A stretch of DNA of 64,000 bases from Argopecten irradians (Eukaryota; Mollusca; Bivalvia; Pectinida; Pectinidae), in NCBI RefSeq assembly GCF_041381155.1, contig NC_091140.1:26006864-26070863 (forward strand), written 5' to 3'. The notes beneath the pieces were generated by a model. It was given only the letters and a program-made list of their open reading frames with translations, ran no database searches and was not told the DNA's origin. The translations under genes and the position numbers were made by a program. Every line of letters begins with the position of its first letter. Position 1 is the first letter of the stretch. Shown in pieces: positions 1-11,418 of the stretch.

Positions 1-1255
1 TTTTTAATATTCGAATAAAATATTCGAAAATTTGATTTCGATTTTTGTATATAGATTTATGGACTAATTAAAGACATATTTTCGTATTCAGCCAAATTAA
101 CGTGATAGGAAATTTTTACTACTAAATAAGAAGTGCATATTTAAACTGTTTTTGCAACAAATGATCAAAACAACAAGTACAAAATATACAGTATATATAT
201 ATATATATTGTTCAGGGATAACATTTTAGAAATGTTTGCATCTAAAAAGAACAAAAACGGTAATGTTAGCTAAATTCAAAAGGTTTTGAGCCGTTTTCAT
301 CGTTCTTTATTTCTTGGATTGACTGAAATTATTGTATCATTTCAACTTATTTGTACTTACCTAAAGTTTTTCTTACTATGTACCCGATTTCATATTTCAA
401 GTATTGCAAAAATAGCAGATATTGTACTTTAAAAGTGGTCAAAAGTGTGATTTCTTTATATTTTCTTATTTTTCAGGTGTTCAAAAAACGACTTTCCGAA
501 CATGTGATTTTTGGCGACTTTTTCTTGGTAAAGTACTAAGATCCTCAAACCCAAAAAGCAGAAAACAAATTCTGTCGCAATCATTTGGAGGTTAGGCCTC
601 TAATTTTCGTATTTTTACTGGACTATACATGTACATAAGTCATGCGTTTTGGATTAGTACTTAGTAGCAGACTATGAAAGTAACCCCTGGAATGTTGATG
701 ATACACTGGCATCAACCTATGGAAGGTATGTCACTAGACTGGCACATTCGGCACACACAAGTAATGCCAATACATACAAATGAAGTGAAAAACCTGGTCA
801 CCAAATGTCAAATGACTCAACCAGTGTATGCAGGTCTCAGACTCTCTACAAATGAAGTCTCTGTCAATCAGCTGACACAACATAGTTCTCTAGCTCTGCT
901 GGTAGTGCCTTGTTTTTTCTTGCCGTATTAAACTTATAGACTCAATTCACCTGACTTATAGATTCAATTCACCTGACCAGGGCACACAAGAATGTGTTTT
1001 TTCCCTAGTTTTTCTACATGCAAACTATAGTTTGTATATGTCTTATATGTTTATGATAGAATTCAGTTTATTACTATAAAATATTAATGTTACAATAAGG
1101 TTCAATCCCTTATATATATATATATATATATTAAATAAGGAATTGAACATTATTATAACTTTAAATTACTTATTGGAAATTTATTGAAAATGACGCTGTT
1201 CTACATGTAGGCTACTAGCTAATTAAAATACACAGTGGCGGGATTAGACTGGGTC
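1..1255. other. Non-coding, AT-rich, with one weak exon candidate
   Basis: No convincing gene is seen. There are short AT microsatellites near 190-208 and 1111-1132. A possible small exon at 671-725 is listed separately. Confidence 0.6.
671..855 (+). CDS. Possible short spliced C-terminal tail (two mini-exons)
   Basis: A candidate only. An acceptor TAGTAGCAG at 662-670 precedes a 55-base open stretch (671-725) ending at donor GTATGT. Read in phase 1, with a preceding G, it gives D-YESNPWNVDDTLASTYG, a polar acidic peptide. A second acceptor at 832-833 continues in the matching phase 2 for six codons to TGA at 853-855, and an ATTAAA lies near 925. The phase and the Asp junction match the tail exons at 10.5-25.8 kb, which is why it is noted. 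The peptide is short and matches no family, so it may be chance. Confidence 0.2.
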
Positions 1256-1262
1256 GTTCATT

Positions 1263-2282
1263 AGGGATGTCACGGTTCATGTTTTTTCACCTCATTTCGG
1301 TTTCAATATTTTTTTATCGGTTTTCGGTTTTTTCGGTTCGGTTCAGATAAATCTTACTAAAACACTATTTAGGTCTATTTACTTTCAAAAATAAGTTTTT
1401 CTATAAATTTAAAAAGATGGTACATGACTACATCACTCAAACAAATGTTTATTTCCTTATCAAAATTTTACTTCAAATTTAAATATTATTAAAAGTAATC
1501 AATTGCGTCCTGAAAAAAATCCACGGCACTATATATCTGATATGGAATGAAGTACTGATTGTGCACGAGACAAAAAAATTAAATTGCTTATTTTATATTA
1601 TTTTTTTGTGTTCAAATCTTTAAATAAACATATTTGAACATTTACATATCTTTTTTAACTCTTTCAGTACTCGTGACGCATTTATCAGTAACTGAGACAT
1701 ATATAAGTCCTCATATTCCTTTATGATACATTATTCCGTCACTAAAACATTTTTACGTACTGTGTCCTTCATGAGGCATTATTATGTCATGATTGACATG
1801 TGAAAATCGTAAGTTTTACTGCAAATCAATACATCAGTATAATCTCGGTTAAAAGTGTTTAAAAGATGCATTGGAATTATCATAAAAGTGAACATTATTA
1901 GGTACCAGGTGCATGTTCAATCTTAAAATGGTTTAATTCATGGAATATTGGCCGACGGAAACAGGATTGTTTACAATGGCGGCCTGATTTAGATGCCGAT
2001 CTTTGGCGAGATATTGTTATCAAAATTTTTTTTAATAAAAACATCAACACTTATAATTTATCATACAATAAATGAGATACATCATTTAGATATCATGTAT
2101 GTGCAACAAAATCGCTAAATTTTCAATTAAATAATCAGTTATACAGTTATACACGTAAATTACAGGTAATATAGGACATTTCATTTTCTTATGAACTGAA
2201 CCGAAACTAAGAATCATCGTAGCGAACCGTAAGGTTGATATTTTGGTTAACTGTATTTTCGGTTAATGGTGACACTCCTATT
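1263..2282. mobile_element. Non-autonomous hAT-like DNA element
   Basis: The ends are inverted: AGGGATGTCAC on the left, and AGGAGTGTCAC when the right end is reverse-complemented, each followed by CGGTT/CCGAAA-rich sequence. The direct repeat GTTCATT lies at 1256-1262 and 2283-2289 and fits a 7-8 bp target duplication, as hAT elements make. No transposase ORF remains. An internal stretch at about 1480-1600 resembles part of the MITE at 7264-7626, so one may be nested in, or related to, the other. Confidence 0.55.
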
Positions 2283-2604
2283 GTTCATTTGGCTTTTGTG
2301 TTCAGAGGTCCCGGTTGGGATTCGAATCCTGTGACTTGTAACATTTTCTCCTCTCCTGTTTTATTCAATCTATGAAGTGGTTAGACAACAAAAACATGCT
2401 TTTATAAAATTACCAAATCATCTTCTTCTTCTCTTCTTATAAAGAACACAATTCCATTGATGCCGATGATTATATTGTGCGGATTGGCAGAGGCGTGATT
2501 GTGGGAAAAAAAGAGTGAAGTTATTTACAGTGATCGTGAAGGTGCATGTTATTTTTTTGTTATTTTATTTTAGTGACAGTTATAAGATAAAAATATGATA
2601 GAAA

Positions 2605-4125
2605 TTTTAGGGAGTGGGGTTTAGGTCTTCAAGTTCTGTTTTTAGGATATGTGACTTGAAGACCTCTAGTGTAGTGCTTTGTACTGTAGCCACCGGTAGG
2701 ATGTTCCATTGTTTAATTGTGTGTGGAAAAAATGAGTGTTTGAATATGTCCTTGGTGGCAGCTATATGTCTATGTGTGAATGGGTGTGATTATCTAGTCC
2801 TTGTCCTGAAGTCTGTCAGATTAAGAATTTGACTATAGTTTATTGCCACATGATGGTGTATGATTTTATAAAATAAAATTAAACGTGTTCTTGTTCTGCG
2901 TGTTTGTAGTGAGGTCCAGTTGAGGTTTTCCATCATGTCTTGTACTGAACTTGTGTTGTGGTATCTGTTTGTTGTGCTACTCTGCATTGTGTTTTTTCGA
3001 TTTGCATGATTTGATTTGTCTGGTGGGGGTCCCATACAGAGGAGCAGTACTCCAGTTTGGGTCTGACTATGGCTTTGTATGCATGTTCTTTTATATGTTG
3101 TGAGTTTATCTGTAGGTTTCGTTTCAAAAATCCTAGTGTCTTGTTAGCATTGGCTGTTATGTTGTTGATGTGAGTGTCCCATCGTAAGTTTTTTGTATTG
3201 TGATTCCTAGGTATTTGCAAGATGTTACTTGTTGTAATTTGTGGTCATGGAGTTTGTATGTATAATTGGTCTTTGTGCATTTGTTTGAGATGCTAAGGAC
3301 GTTACACTTGTCCGGGTGGAGGACATTAACCAATCTTCCTCCCACCTACCTGCTGCGTCTAGATCTTCTTGTAATTTGAGTGCATCTTGTGTGTTATGTA
3401 TGGTTTTGTATAATATGCTGTCATCTGCAAAGAGTCTGAGGGTGCTGTGTTTGATGTATTCTGGGAAGTCGTTTATTTATATGAGGAAGAGTATTGGGCC
3501 GAAACAGGTTCCTTGAGGTACTCCTGACGTAACTGGTATTTTTTCTGATTGTTTCCCTTCAAGTACAACTGTTTGGGTGCGGTGTGATAAGAAGTCTGTA
3601 ATCCATGTAAGTGTTTGTCCTGTAATACCGTAATATTTGAGTTTGTATTGTAGGCGATGGTGCGGGACTTTGTCAAATGCTTTGGCAAAGTCCATGATGA
3701 TAATGTCTGTTTGTTTGTTGTTGTTATGGTTTTGTGTTAATTCATGTATAAAGGTGACTTGTTGTGTTTCGCATGATCGGGACGCTCTGAATCCATGTTG
3801 TAAATCATAGAGAATGTTATTGTTTTCGAGGTGTTTCATTGTAGAGCTTGTTATAATATGTTCCATGAGTTTGCATGAAATTGAGGTGAGTGAGACTGGT
3901 CTATAATTTGTAGGGTTGTGTTTGTCTCCTTTTTTATATATAGGGTGAACATGAGCATGCTTCCAGTCATGTGGTAGTTTTCCTGTGGTGAGAGATGTTG
4001 TGAATATTTTTGTGAGAATGGGTGCTGTTACGTCTTTTAGTTCTTTGAGTATTTTCCCATGTATTTGGTCTGGCCCTGAAGCTTTATGTAGGTTATGTTT
4101 TCTACGAGTTTTGTAATCCTGATTT
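2605..4125 (-). pseudogene. Degenerate non-LTR retrotransposon reverse transcriptase (Jockey/CR1-like), 5'-truncated
   Basis: Conceptual translation of the minus strand, with frame changes, gives reverse-transcriptase blocks in order. These are ASGPDQIHGKIL near 4090, NYRPVSLTS near 3900, the QHGFRASRSCETQ block near 3790, MDFAKAFDKVPH near 3680, SGVPQGTCFGPILF near 3500, the catalytic FADD box near 3435, an EYCSSVWDPH motif near 3030, and a C-terminal HTIKQWNILP motif near 2710. FADD rather than YADD and the conserved SVWDPH are usual in the Jockey/CR1/L2 groups. Frameshifts and stops break the frame, and no endonuclease domain is present upstream, so this is a dead 5'-truncated copy. No poly-A tail or target duplication was identified. 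Family assignment below clade level is not possible by eye. Confidence 0.85.
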
Positions 4126-5230
4126 TGTAATCATAACCCTGATGTATAGATTTACCTGAGTTTCCAATCTGGTCTGGCTAAATAAATAACATGTAGGCAT
4201 CCTGCCTAGTAGAATACTGTTAATGTGAAAAGGGATATAAAATAATGAACATGTTCAATGTTGAACTGAGAAATTCTTCAAACAATAAGTTAACCCATTT
4301 GGAGGAGGACACAGATATGTAAATCCAAACTAAAAAAAAATAATTCTCAACCTCTGGAATATGGCATGGATGACATAAACTTACTCAGATTTAAAACCAA
4401 TGCATAATAGTCTCCTGAGTCTCCGTATGAGAGGAAACAAACATTTCCCAATGTTCACTTCCGCAATGGTGGTTTTTGTGAAATATAAGGAATATATCCG
4501 AAACGCAAAAAGTATATCCTCCAATTATTTCTGTATATCAGCATAAAATTTTGCCAATAAAACAGAATGATTATATTTTAAAAAAGAAATAAGACTTGAA
4601 CCTCCAATGTCTTACACTGAAGATTAGACTTATGAATGAAATACGGTTGTTTTTCTTTTCGTTAAATTGTCAGTGTGAAAATGCGGAAATTATACTAACC
4701 ACAATGGATGCGTTCCAACAAAGAAGATGATGCGGAACTAGCACAACAAATTACGCGTTTTCTATGTAAAGAAGATTGTTTAACATAATTGGTAGGTTTA
4801 AGCATGCTCAAAGGAAGTTGTTATATATGTATGTATGAATATATATGATAATAATCATTGTATTAAATAGTAAACAACGATTTAATGTTATATTACGGCA
4901 GCGCCTCGTTTTCACCAAGCTCAGCGTGAGCACCGGTACTGTGGAGCATTCGAGATTGTTGTTTATTGCATTCTGTGATGCATTTCACGGTTCTTGTATA
5001 ATTGTTAAAATAAACATGTGTTCAAAATAACCATTTTGTTGTTATGTAGCTTACCATAAATTAAATAAAAACATAACTAAACACCGTTTTATTCTACATG
5101 TCTACCGACTACCGAGTGGTTATGATCTACATTATGGTGACGCAGGTTGTTTCGCCCAAAATACTCAATTTCTCTAAGTGTTTCTCAAATAAAAAAAAAT
5201 CCAGTATATCCCTGTACTCAAAATTAACAT
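4126..5230. other. Intergenic, no gene seen
   Basis: AT-rich sequence with stops in all frames and no splice-bounded coding stretch recognised. Confidence 0.5.
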
Positions 5231-5234
5231 ATGC

Positions 5235-5350
5235 AGAAAAACTTCCAGAAAAGAATCTTTTTTCCCAAGAACAATAAAAGAATGGAACCACCTCCCTACA
5301 CAAATTTCTTCGGAAACTGTACTATCATTCAAATGCCCAATCTTAAAACA
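5235..5350 (+). pseudogene. Relic of a second reverse transcriptase C-terminus
   Basis: In the frame starting near 5264 the plus strand reads PRTIKEWNHLPTQISSETV, then SFKCPILK. This is the usual last conserved block of Jockey/CR1-type reverse transcriptases (compare HTIKQWNILP in the relic at 2605-4125). The frame is lost just upstream. It is a small dead fragment, oriented opposite to the other relic. Confidence 0.6.
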
Positions 5351-6138
5351 CAAATATTAAAATCCAATTCCCATATTTCATGCTCCACAACCACTCGACA
5401 TAATCTTCACCATGTTGAAGTAGGTCGATAACTGGTAGAAGTAGAAATGTACTCTGGAAATTGGGCACATTTCACTACAGTGGGCTTTTCAAGCATATCG
5501 CAGTAGGATTTAGTAGGGTTATCTTGCTAATCCTTACAAAAGAAGAATTGAAAACTCATCTAAGGAATTGATTTGTATGCCATATAAATATAAACGTAAT
5601 AGGAAGGAAATGAACGGACTACAAAGGATAGACTTTTTTATCATTTTATTGTTTTTAACAACTCTCTCTTTGCATGCGCAAACCAGAAAGTGAATAATGA
5701 ACATTTATTAAGGACAGTCATATTAGCTTGAAGCTATCATCAAGACTGGAAAAACAGTGCAAACAGTAAAACCAACTAATCTAATTTCTATGGGTAAATT
5801 TTAATATACTCTTTGATTGATTTGTCCCTTTAAGAGTTATGACAGTATGTGAATTCCTGAGAGGTGTTTTTCCTGTTAATCAAATTATATGCCAGAAAGA
5901 GATGTTCAATGTATGCGATAGCTGAATTGCAAACCAGATATTTTTTTTTTTTTGTATTTCTGGTGCATCTAGCTAGGTGACTTTGCATGTAATATTTTGT
6001 TTTCATTATGAAAAAAAAATGCACTCTCGTTTGGACATGTATCAGGATTATATTGAATTGGGCATGTTTCAATAAACAAATGTAGTAAAAAAAAAAAAAA
6101 AAATTAAATTGGACTGAACTTAACATATTAATTTTATT
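5351..6138. other. Intergenic, no gene seen
   Basis: No coding signal recognised. Poly-T and poly-A tracts lie at about 5940-5955 and 6086-6104. Confidence 0.5.
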
Positions 6139-7100
6139 AGGGCTGAAATGATTAGTCGAATAATCAGAGGCGATTAGATTAATGAAACTAATTGCTGATA
6201 ATCGATTAAAGATTTTATTAATCGTTAATCATAACATGCATAGCAAGTACATTGTAAGCTGAATAAACAGGTTGACAGATCATGGATATCTGAGGAAGCC
6301 ATTCCAACTGTATTTTTATCTCTTTGTGTACACGTTTTGAAGTTGTCAGAACTCAATAAAGCATATTCGGATGTGAGAAATACTTGTTAATTTACATCTC
6401 TGTGGAAATTAAAGTCATTAATCAATGAGAAAGTGGATGTCATGAGAAAGCTGACAACACGCTGTTAGCCAATTTTCACTAGCGATCGGCTCCATGTTGT
6501 TACGTCAGGGAGGCCTAATTGCTGCCAGGACGCTCGGGAGCGGAAGGAGCAGTAGAGTTGAACATTTTAATTTTACTATTGTATGTTTTTATCATATAAA
6601 AAGAATGTTTTTGTTCATATTCTAATTGAAGATAAGAGTTGTTGATTTATATTATTTTTTTGATCATGGAAATAGAAAAGTTTATTGGCGAAAATTTGGT
6701 CATGTTGGTCAGTGGCGATCCAGATTTGGTTGATTAGTCGTACGTGTGAAGGTCACGTCAAAACATGTACAGCAGGTAGCAGATCTAGACTGGATTTACA
6801 TTTGTAATCGATGTTACAGAAGATGATACAGGAACGGAATTCAGAGCTTATTTGGGATAAAATATGTTTATTTTGTCAATAAATCTATTCTTATTTATTG
6901 GTAGGCTTATATTATGTAGGGCATATGCTCTGTTATAGTGTACAGGTGTTATTATTAGTTGATACCAAAACATGGCGGAGGTTTTCAGTAGTCATTAGTG
7001 AGACAATATGGTTGCCTTCAATTCAAGTGATTAATCGATTAGTAATCAATTACATGTGACCGAATAATCAAATACAAAAATTACTAATCGTTTCAGCCCT
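6139..7100. mobile_element. Non-autonomous DNA transposon with AGGGCTGAAA ends (hAT-like)
   Basis: The left end AGGGCTGAAATGATTAGT is answered at the right end by ACTAATCGTTTCAGCCCT, its inverted copy with one mismatch. ATTAATCGATTA-type inner repeats adjoin both ends. There is no transposase ORF. No clean 8-bp target duplication is visible, so the superfamily call rests on end sequence only. Confidence 0.65.
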
Positions 7101-7263
7101 AAATATTATATTTATTTATTTAAAAATCTTGGCAGTTGTTAAACACAAATTAAACCCTACAATTAAACGAACTTGTCACATGATGAAAATATCAATATAA
7201 ACTATTGACATGTCATGATTAATTTACCAGGGTAAACATTGAAATAATTTGTTGAAGCTGTAT

Positions 7264-7626
7264 TTAAAGATGCTCCACCGCTGACAAATGATTTTTGTTC
7301 ACTTCCAAAAACAGGAGCGGACGATTTAGTATTTTTCTTCAGTTACAAAAGTTACTTACTTTACACTATTACTATCATTGAAAAGTTTGAGCTTATAATT
7401 TTACTTCAAGTTAAAAATATGAAAAATAATTAATTGCATCCTGAAAAAATTCCGTGGCACTATATCCTATATGGAATGAAGTACTGATTGCGCATGCACC
7501 AAAGGCTAAATAAATTATTTCATTTTATTTTTTGTGTTAATTAGGCATATATATACACTATAAAACAACAATTATTGTTCGAATGGTGAATATCATTAAT
7601 GCTCTGTTGGCAGTGGAGCATCTTTA
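7264..7626. mobile_element. MITE with AAAGATGCTCCAC inverted ends
   Basis: The left end reads TTAAAGATGCTCCACCGCTG, and the right end reverse-complemented reads TAAAGATGCTCCACTGCCAA. The element is about 365 bp and non-coding. A second copy begins at 63857 and runs off the window. It lies only about 250 bp before the first zinc-finger exon. Confidence 0.75.
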
Positions 7627-7882
7627 TGACTTTGACATATCCGAAACTGAAATCAGTATATTGAGTGTGATATCGATAAATGCCAAACCACATACAGATC
7701 TAGTCCTTCAAGAGACTTAACTATCTTATAACTTTAACACTGGTTCCAAGTAGAAATTGAAGATGAATTTTTGAGACAAAGCTATTTATTGATTGTGTGT
7801 ATGATTTGTTATTCTGTGTATGTTAATTTTGGCCAATAAACTATTGTAAACTGTCTTAATTTGATTTACTGTATATTTACAG

Positions 7883-9469
7883 GGGAGAAAAATGAAGATG
7901 AGGTCTTTAGATGGAAAGGAAAGTACGTTTTGTGACATTCTCCATAATGCTGTACTTCAGGTGTGCAGGGAGAAGTACTGGGCCGATTCACCTGACTGGG
8001 AGGTTGATGGAGTCATTTGTATATCAGTGCCACACTCACAGGAACAACATGTGGTTAAAATTCATCAAAAATTCCCTTCAGATTCTAACAAACACTTTGA
8101 CGACAGGTGTTATGAATGTGATAGAAAACCAAAAGACTCATTATCTACAAATGAAACTTCAGATAGACATTTCAGTACAAGTGTAGAGGAGGAGGACTCT
8201 AGTTATCGTAATGTGTCTGTAATTGACTTGGAACATGCCAGTGCACAGCCAAACCCCACAGAGACTTGTGGCCGGGGAACAATCTCTCCAAATTTAACTA
8301 GTCCGGTCCGGGAACATGACCAAAACTCCCAAAAAAACTTTTATGCAAGTCCTGATCTCAGTGGTTTTGGGCCCAATGTACACAGGCAGAGAAGTGAACA
8401 GTTAAAAAATTCTAATAGTCAGTCACATTCTAAAACAAACAATCGTTCCAAAGATCAAGAACATTCCTCATCCTTTACAAGTCATTCAAGGGAAACAACT
8501 CCTCCACGGAAAAAGGCAAAACAAGCACCAGAAGAATACATTGTAGTTAAAGCTGAACCTGATGATGATGAGGATTTTGCTCTTCATATGGAATGCATCG
8601 ATGAAAAGATAAGTGAAAATTCAACAGACATCAAGGATGAGAGTACTCAGCGTGATTTGGCAGCAGAAACCCAAGAGGACATAAACTTTTTGTTAAATGT
8701 GGATGGTTCAAGTGCATCGCATCAGTATAACTCAGGAGATCGATCCTGGCCTCAGCGCCTCCCAACAAGTACAGTTACTAGTCAAATGGACACAAGTCTA
8801 TCTTCCATGGCTGGTCAAGGGACTCAGGGCTTCAGTAACCTGAATCTCCTTACCCATGGTGTAGATGTTGAGGACGGCACTATGAGACTGACCACCAGGG
8901 TCCAGCATCCACATATTATTGCTGGTCAAACTGACTCTAACACACCAGAACAGAGATCTATTCCAAGGCCAAGTGGGCAGGACTCGGCCGCAGCATCCAA
9001 TACAATAGGTAAGATCAACCAAAGTTTGTCCTTTTTTCAGAATACTTTCACAGATACACCTAGACCTGAAGGAAATGTTGAGACAGGAGTTGGGGGAGCA
9101 GTCAGCTCTGGTTCCATATATACCCCTAGGCCTGCTGGAAATGTTGAGACGGCAGACGGGGGAGGCACCAGTTCTTGTCCCCCGCCTACCAACAACTTTC
9201 GGTCTATTGGCAGGAAAAGACTGCAACTTAATAGGTCACGAATTGGGCTAGGACAACTTAAAACTACTGCAGGATTACTTCTGGATAAAAAGTTCTTCTG
9301 CAAATACTGTGGCCTTGGTTTTACAAATTGTGGCAACAAGAATCGCCATGAGCGCACCACATGTGGTGCCACCGTGTACAAATGTAATATGTGTTCCTCC
9401 GTGTTCAGCCGGACCGATAGCAGAGCGCGTCACATGTTAGCTCACCATGGTGTGTCCATCAGGGGATGA
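7883..9469 (+). CDS. Zinc-finger tail 1: long acidic/Ser-rich exon with two terminal zinc fingers
   Basis: A single open exon ending in TGA. Acceptor choice is ambiguous. TATATTTACAG|GGG at 7882 has the better pyrimidine run and enters the frame in phase 0, with an ATG at 7892. TCTTTAG|AT at 7910 enters in phase 1 and yields Asp, like the other tails. From 7911 the tail has about 519 residues. The first ~55 residues look folded (FCDILHNAVLQVC, WEVDGVICISV) and are not recognised. A long polar region follows, with a basic patch PRKKAKQ (possible nuclear signal) and VVKAEPDDDED, a good SUMO-type psi-K-x-E motif with acidic follow-up. The C-terminus has CKYCGLGF...H...C (C2HC) and CNMCSSVF...H...H (C2H2). 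AATAAA lies at 9670-9675. Likely a nuclear DNA-binding isoform of the tail cluster, though an independent gene starting at ATG 7892 is possible. Confidence 0.7.
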   Translation, partial: GRKMKMRSLDGKESTFCDILHNAVLQVCREKYWADSPDWEVDGVICISVPHSQEQHVVKIHQKFPSDSNKHFDDRCYECDRKPKDSLSTNETSDRHFSTSVEEEDSSYRNVSVIDLEHASAQPNPTETCGRGTISPNLTSPVREHDQNSQKNFYASPDLSGFGPNVHRQRSEQLKNSNSQSHSKTNNRSKDQEHSSSFTSHSRETTPPRKKAKQAPEEYIVVKAEPDDDEDFALHMECIDEKISENSTDIKDESTQRDLAAETQEDINFLLNVDGSSASHQYNSGDRSWPQRLPTSTVTSQMDTSLSSMAGQGTQGFSNLNLLTHGVDVEDGTMRLTTRVQHPHIIAGQTDSNTPEQRSIPRPSGQDSAAASNTIGKINQSLSFFQNTFTDTPRPEGNVETGVGGAVSSGSIYTPRPAGNVETADGGGTSSCPPPTNNFRSIGRKRLQLNRSRIGLGQLKTTAGLLLDKKFFCKYCGLGFTNCGNKNRHERTTCGATVYKCNMCSSVFSRTDSRARHMLAHHGVSIRG

Positions 9470-9475
9470 GATCAG

Positions 9476-10512
9476 GTAATTGTCATGCCCAACAACATTA
9501 CCTTCAGTTAGGTTTATCTAGTCAGGGTTTTATCACATATCCATATCATGCCATTCTTAATTAGTGTCAATTTTTCTGATTTAGAAAGCCATGGATCCCT
9601 GGATATTTCTTAATTTAAATTTGACATGTATGTGTATCAAATTTGAAAATCTTAAAATGAAAGTGGACAAATAAAGGTCTCATATATATATTTTTTTTTT
9701 GTAGTAATGTATATGAATGCAAATCCACCAATGGTGTGATGATTTATACTAGGAAAAAAAATGGTACCGGGTATGTTATTTGAGACAAGTAAACAGAGAG
9801 AACTGTATAAAAATATTCATGTACCTTCTATTTTATGATATACAGGATGGGAAATGATTTAGATCAATTGAAAATAATGTGCAGTATAATTTGTTTTAAA
9901 GCACATTGATTTTTTACCAACAAATTATCTTTTGAAGATTGAAATTTAGACTTAATTAAAATTACTCTTTGATTTGTTGAGATGCAGTTCACTGTTACTT
10001 GTGTTAAACTATTGATAAAGCCCTGATCATTCTATATAGATTTGCTTGCACACATATTTTATAATTGTTAACCTATAGCTATGTATCACATAATGAAATC
10101 AATGAAATCATGTGGTCTGCATTTGGTTTAAAAAAAAAACTGTGACGTCAGCAAAAAAGAGGTGAACAAGAAAATTTTCTGGCATATCAATGATTATGTA
10201 ATGTGCATTTCTACATAAGCACTGAATTCCTCAAAAATATCAATACCTCACATGTACTGTAACATTTCTAATTTCTATGATTTGCAAACATAAGTTGATG
10301 GTTTATACACAAAGATGCATTGTTGGGTTTGCGCTATTGATGTTTGCACTGAACTGACTCTACATCTGACAAGACATTTTATTGACAAGCTTACCGGTTA
10401 GTGGCTCTTTTATCACCTGGTGAACCTGCATATGTCTGTTATTAGAACAAGATATTAACTGCTACATGTCTATCAGAAACTTAGCATTTAAAAATCGTGT
10501 TTTTGTATTTAG
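9476..10512 (+). other. 3'UTR of tail 1, then intron/intergenic sequence
   Basis: AATAAA at 9670-9675 gives a likely cleavage site for tail 1. Beyond it there is no coding signal until the acceptor at 10511-10512. Confidence 0.5.
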
Positions 10513-11418
10513 ACAAAATGACGGAATTGAGTAATGTCCATTATTTGTGTTCGTGGTGTGGAAGAGGATTCAAGTCCAAGTCGGGATACTATGGTCACAT
10601 ACGCACCCATGGTCTAAACAAAGACGCTCCGTACAAGTGTTGTGGCAAACGCTTTTTCAGCCTTGCCAATTGGAATAGACACAGGTATATCTATATATTT
10701 CTTTTAAAAAATTGTAACATTATACTTCCAAGTTGCCAAATTATGATGGATTTATGAATATCTCCTTTGACATATATATGCATATTATGCATTTTTGTTT
10801 ATTTTAGATCCTATAAACATCCAGGGTCATTTAAGGATGAACCATATATAGAATGGTGAAAGTTGGGACAAAACTACCTAGCATAAGCTATATGTGCATG
10901 GTTCCACTGTTCGTACGGTTTTAAACTTACGACCCAGAGATGGAGGACTAGTAGCTCTTCATGGACATTTTAATCATGATCACCTAGCCGCTACGACCCC
11001 TATCTACCTAGTTAGCAATCAAAAGGCATCGGATACTTATAATAGCATGATAAAGCTACAGTGATATGAAAATATGCCATAAAAATTGACATTTTCTGCC
11101 CTTTCCCACACAAAGTTTCCAATATATTCAAAAATTTTATTCAGATGCAACAGACATGGCGAGATGGGGAAATTCCAGTGTGAAAAGTGTAAAAAGCGTT
11201 ACCCAAGTCAGGCTGACCTCAATAGACATGGCATGTTAGTGCACTCCAATCCCGAGTACCAATGTAATATTTGTGGTGCTAAGTTCATGATAAAAGACCG
11301 ACTAGATCAACATAGGGACACACACACTGGTGAAAAACGGTTCCGGTGTTCTAAGTGTTTCAAGCCGTACAGACATGACAGTAACCTGTACAAACACCAA
11401 AAAACGTGTAGCGGCTAA
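10513..11418 (+). CDS. Zinc-finger tail 2: two exons, five finger-like motifs
   Basis: Exon a is 10513-10684 (acceptor TTGTATTTAG, donor GTATAT) and exon b is 11145-11418 (acceptor TTATTCAG, stop TAA). The phases join exactly (AG+A = Arg). The entry is phase 1 and a preceding G would give Asp. The tail has about 148 residues and is almost all fingers: CSWCGRGF...H...H; an unusual adjacent-Cys motif YKCCGKRFF whose His residues straddle the splice junction; CEKCKKRY...H...H; CNICGAKF...H...H; and a final C2HC finger CSKCFKPY...H...C. A TGEKR linker joins the last two fingers, typical of DNA-contacting arrays. AATAAA lies at 11635-11640. The ATG at 10518 could start a protein, but there is no 5' exon or promoter evidence. 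Confidence 0.8.

Noticed and set aside
2614..3516. Plus-strand ORFs over the RT relic
   Set aside because: Antisense shadows of the minus-strand reverse transcriptase remains.
8798..9381. Minus-strand ORFs of 142 and 114 codons
   Set aside because: They lie opposite the zinc-finger exon and have no recognisable composition; shadows.
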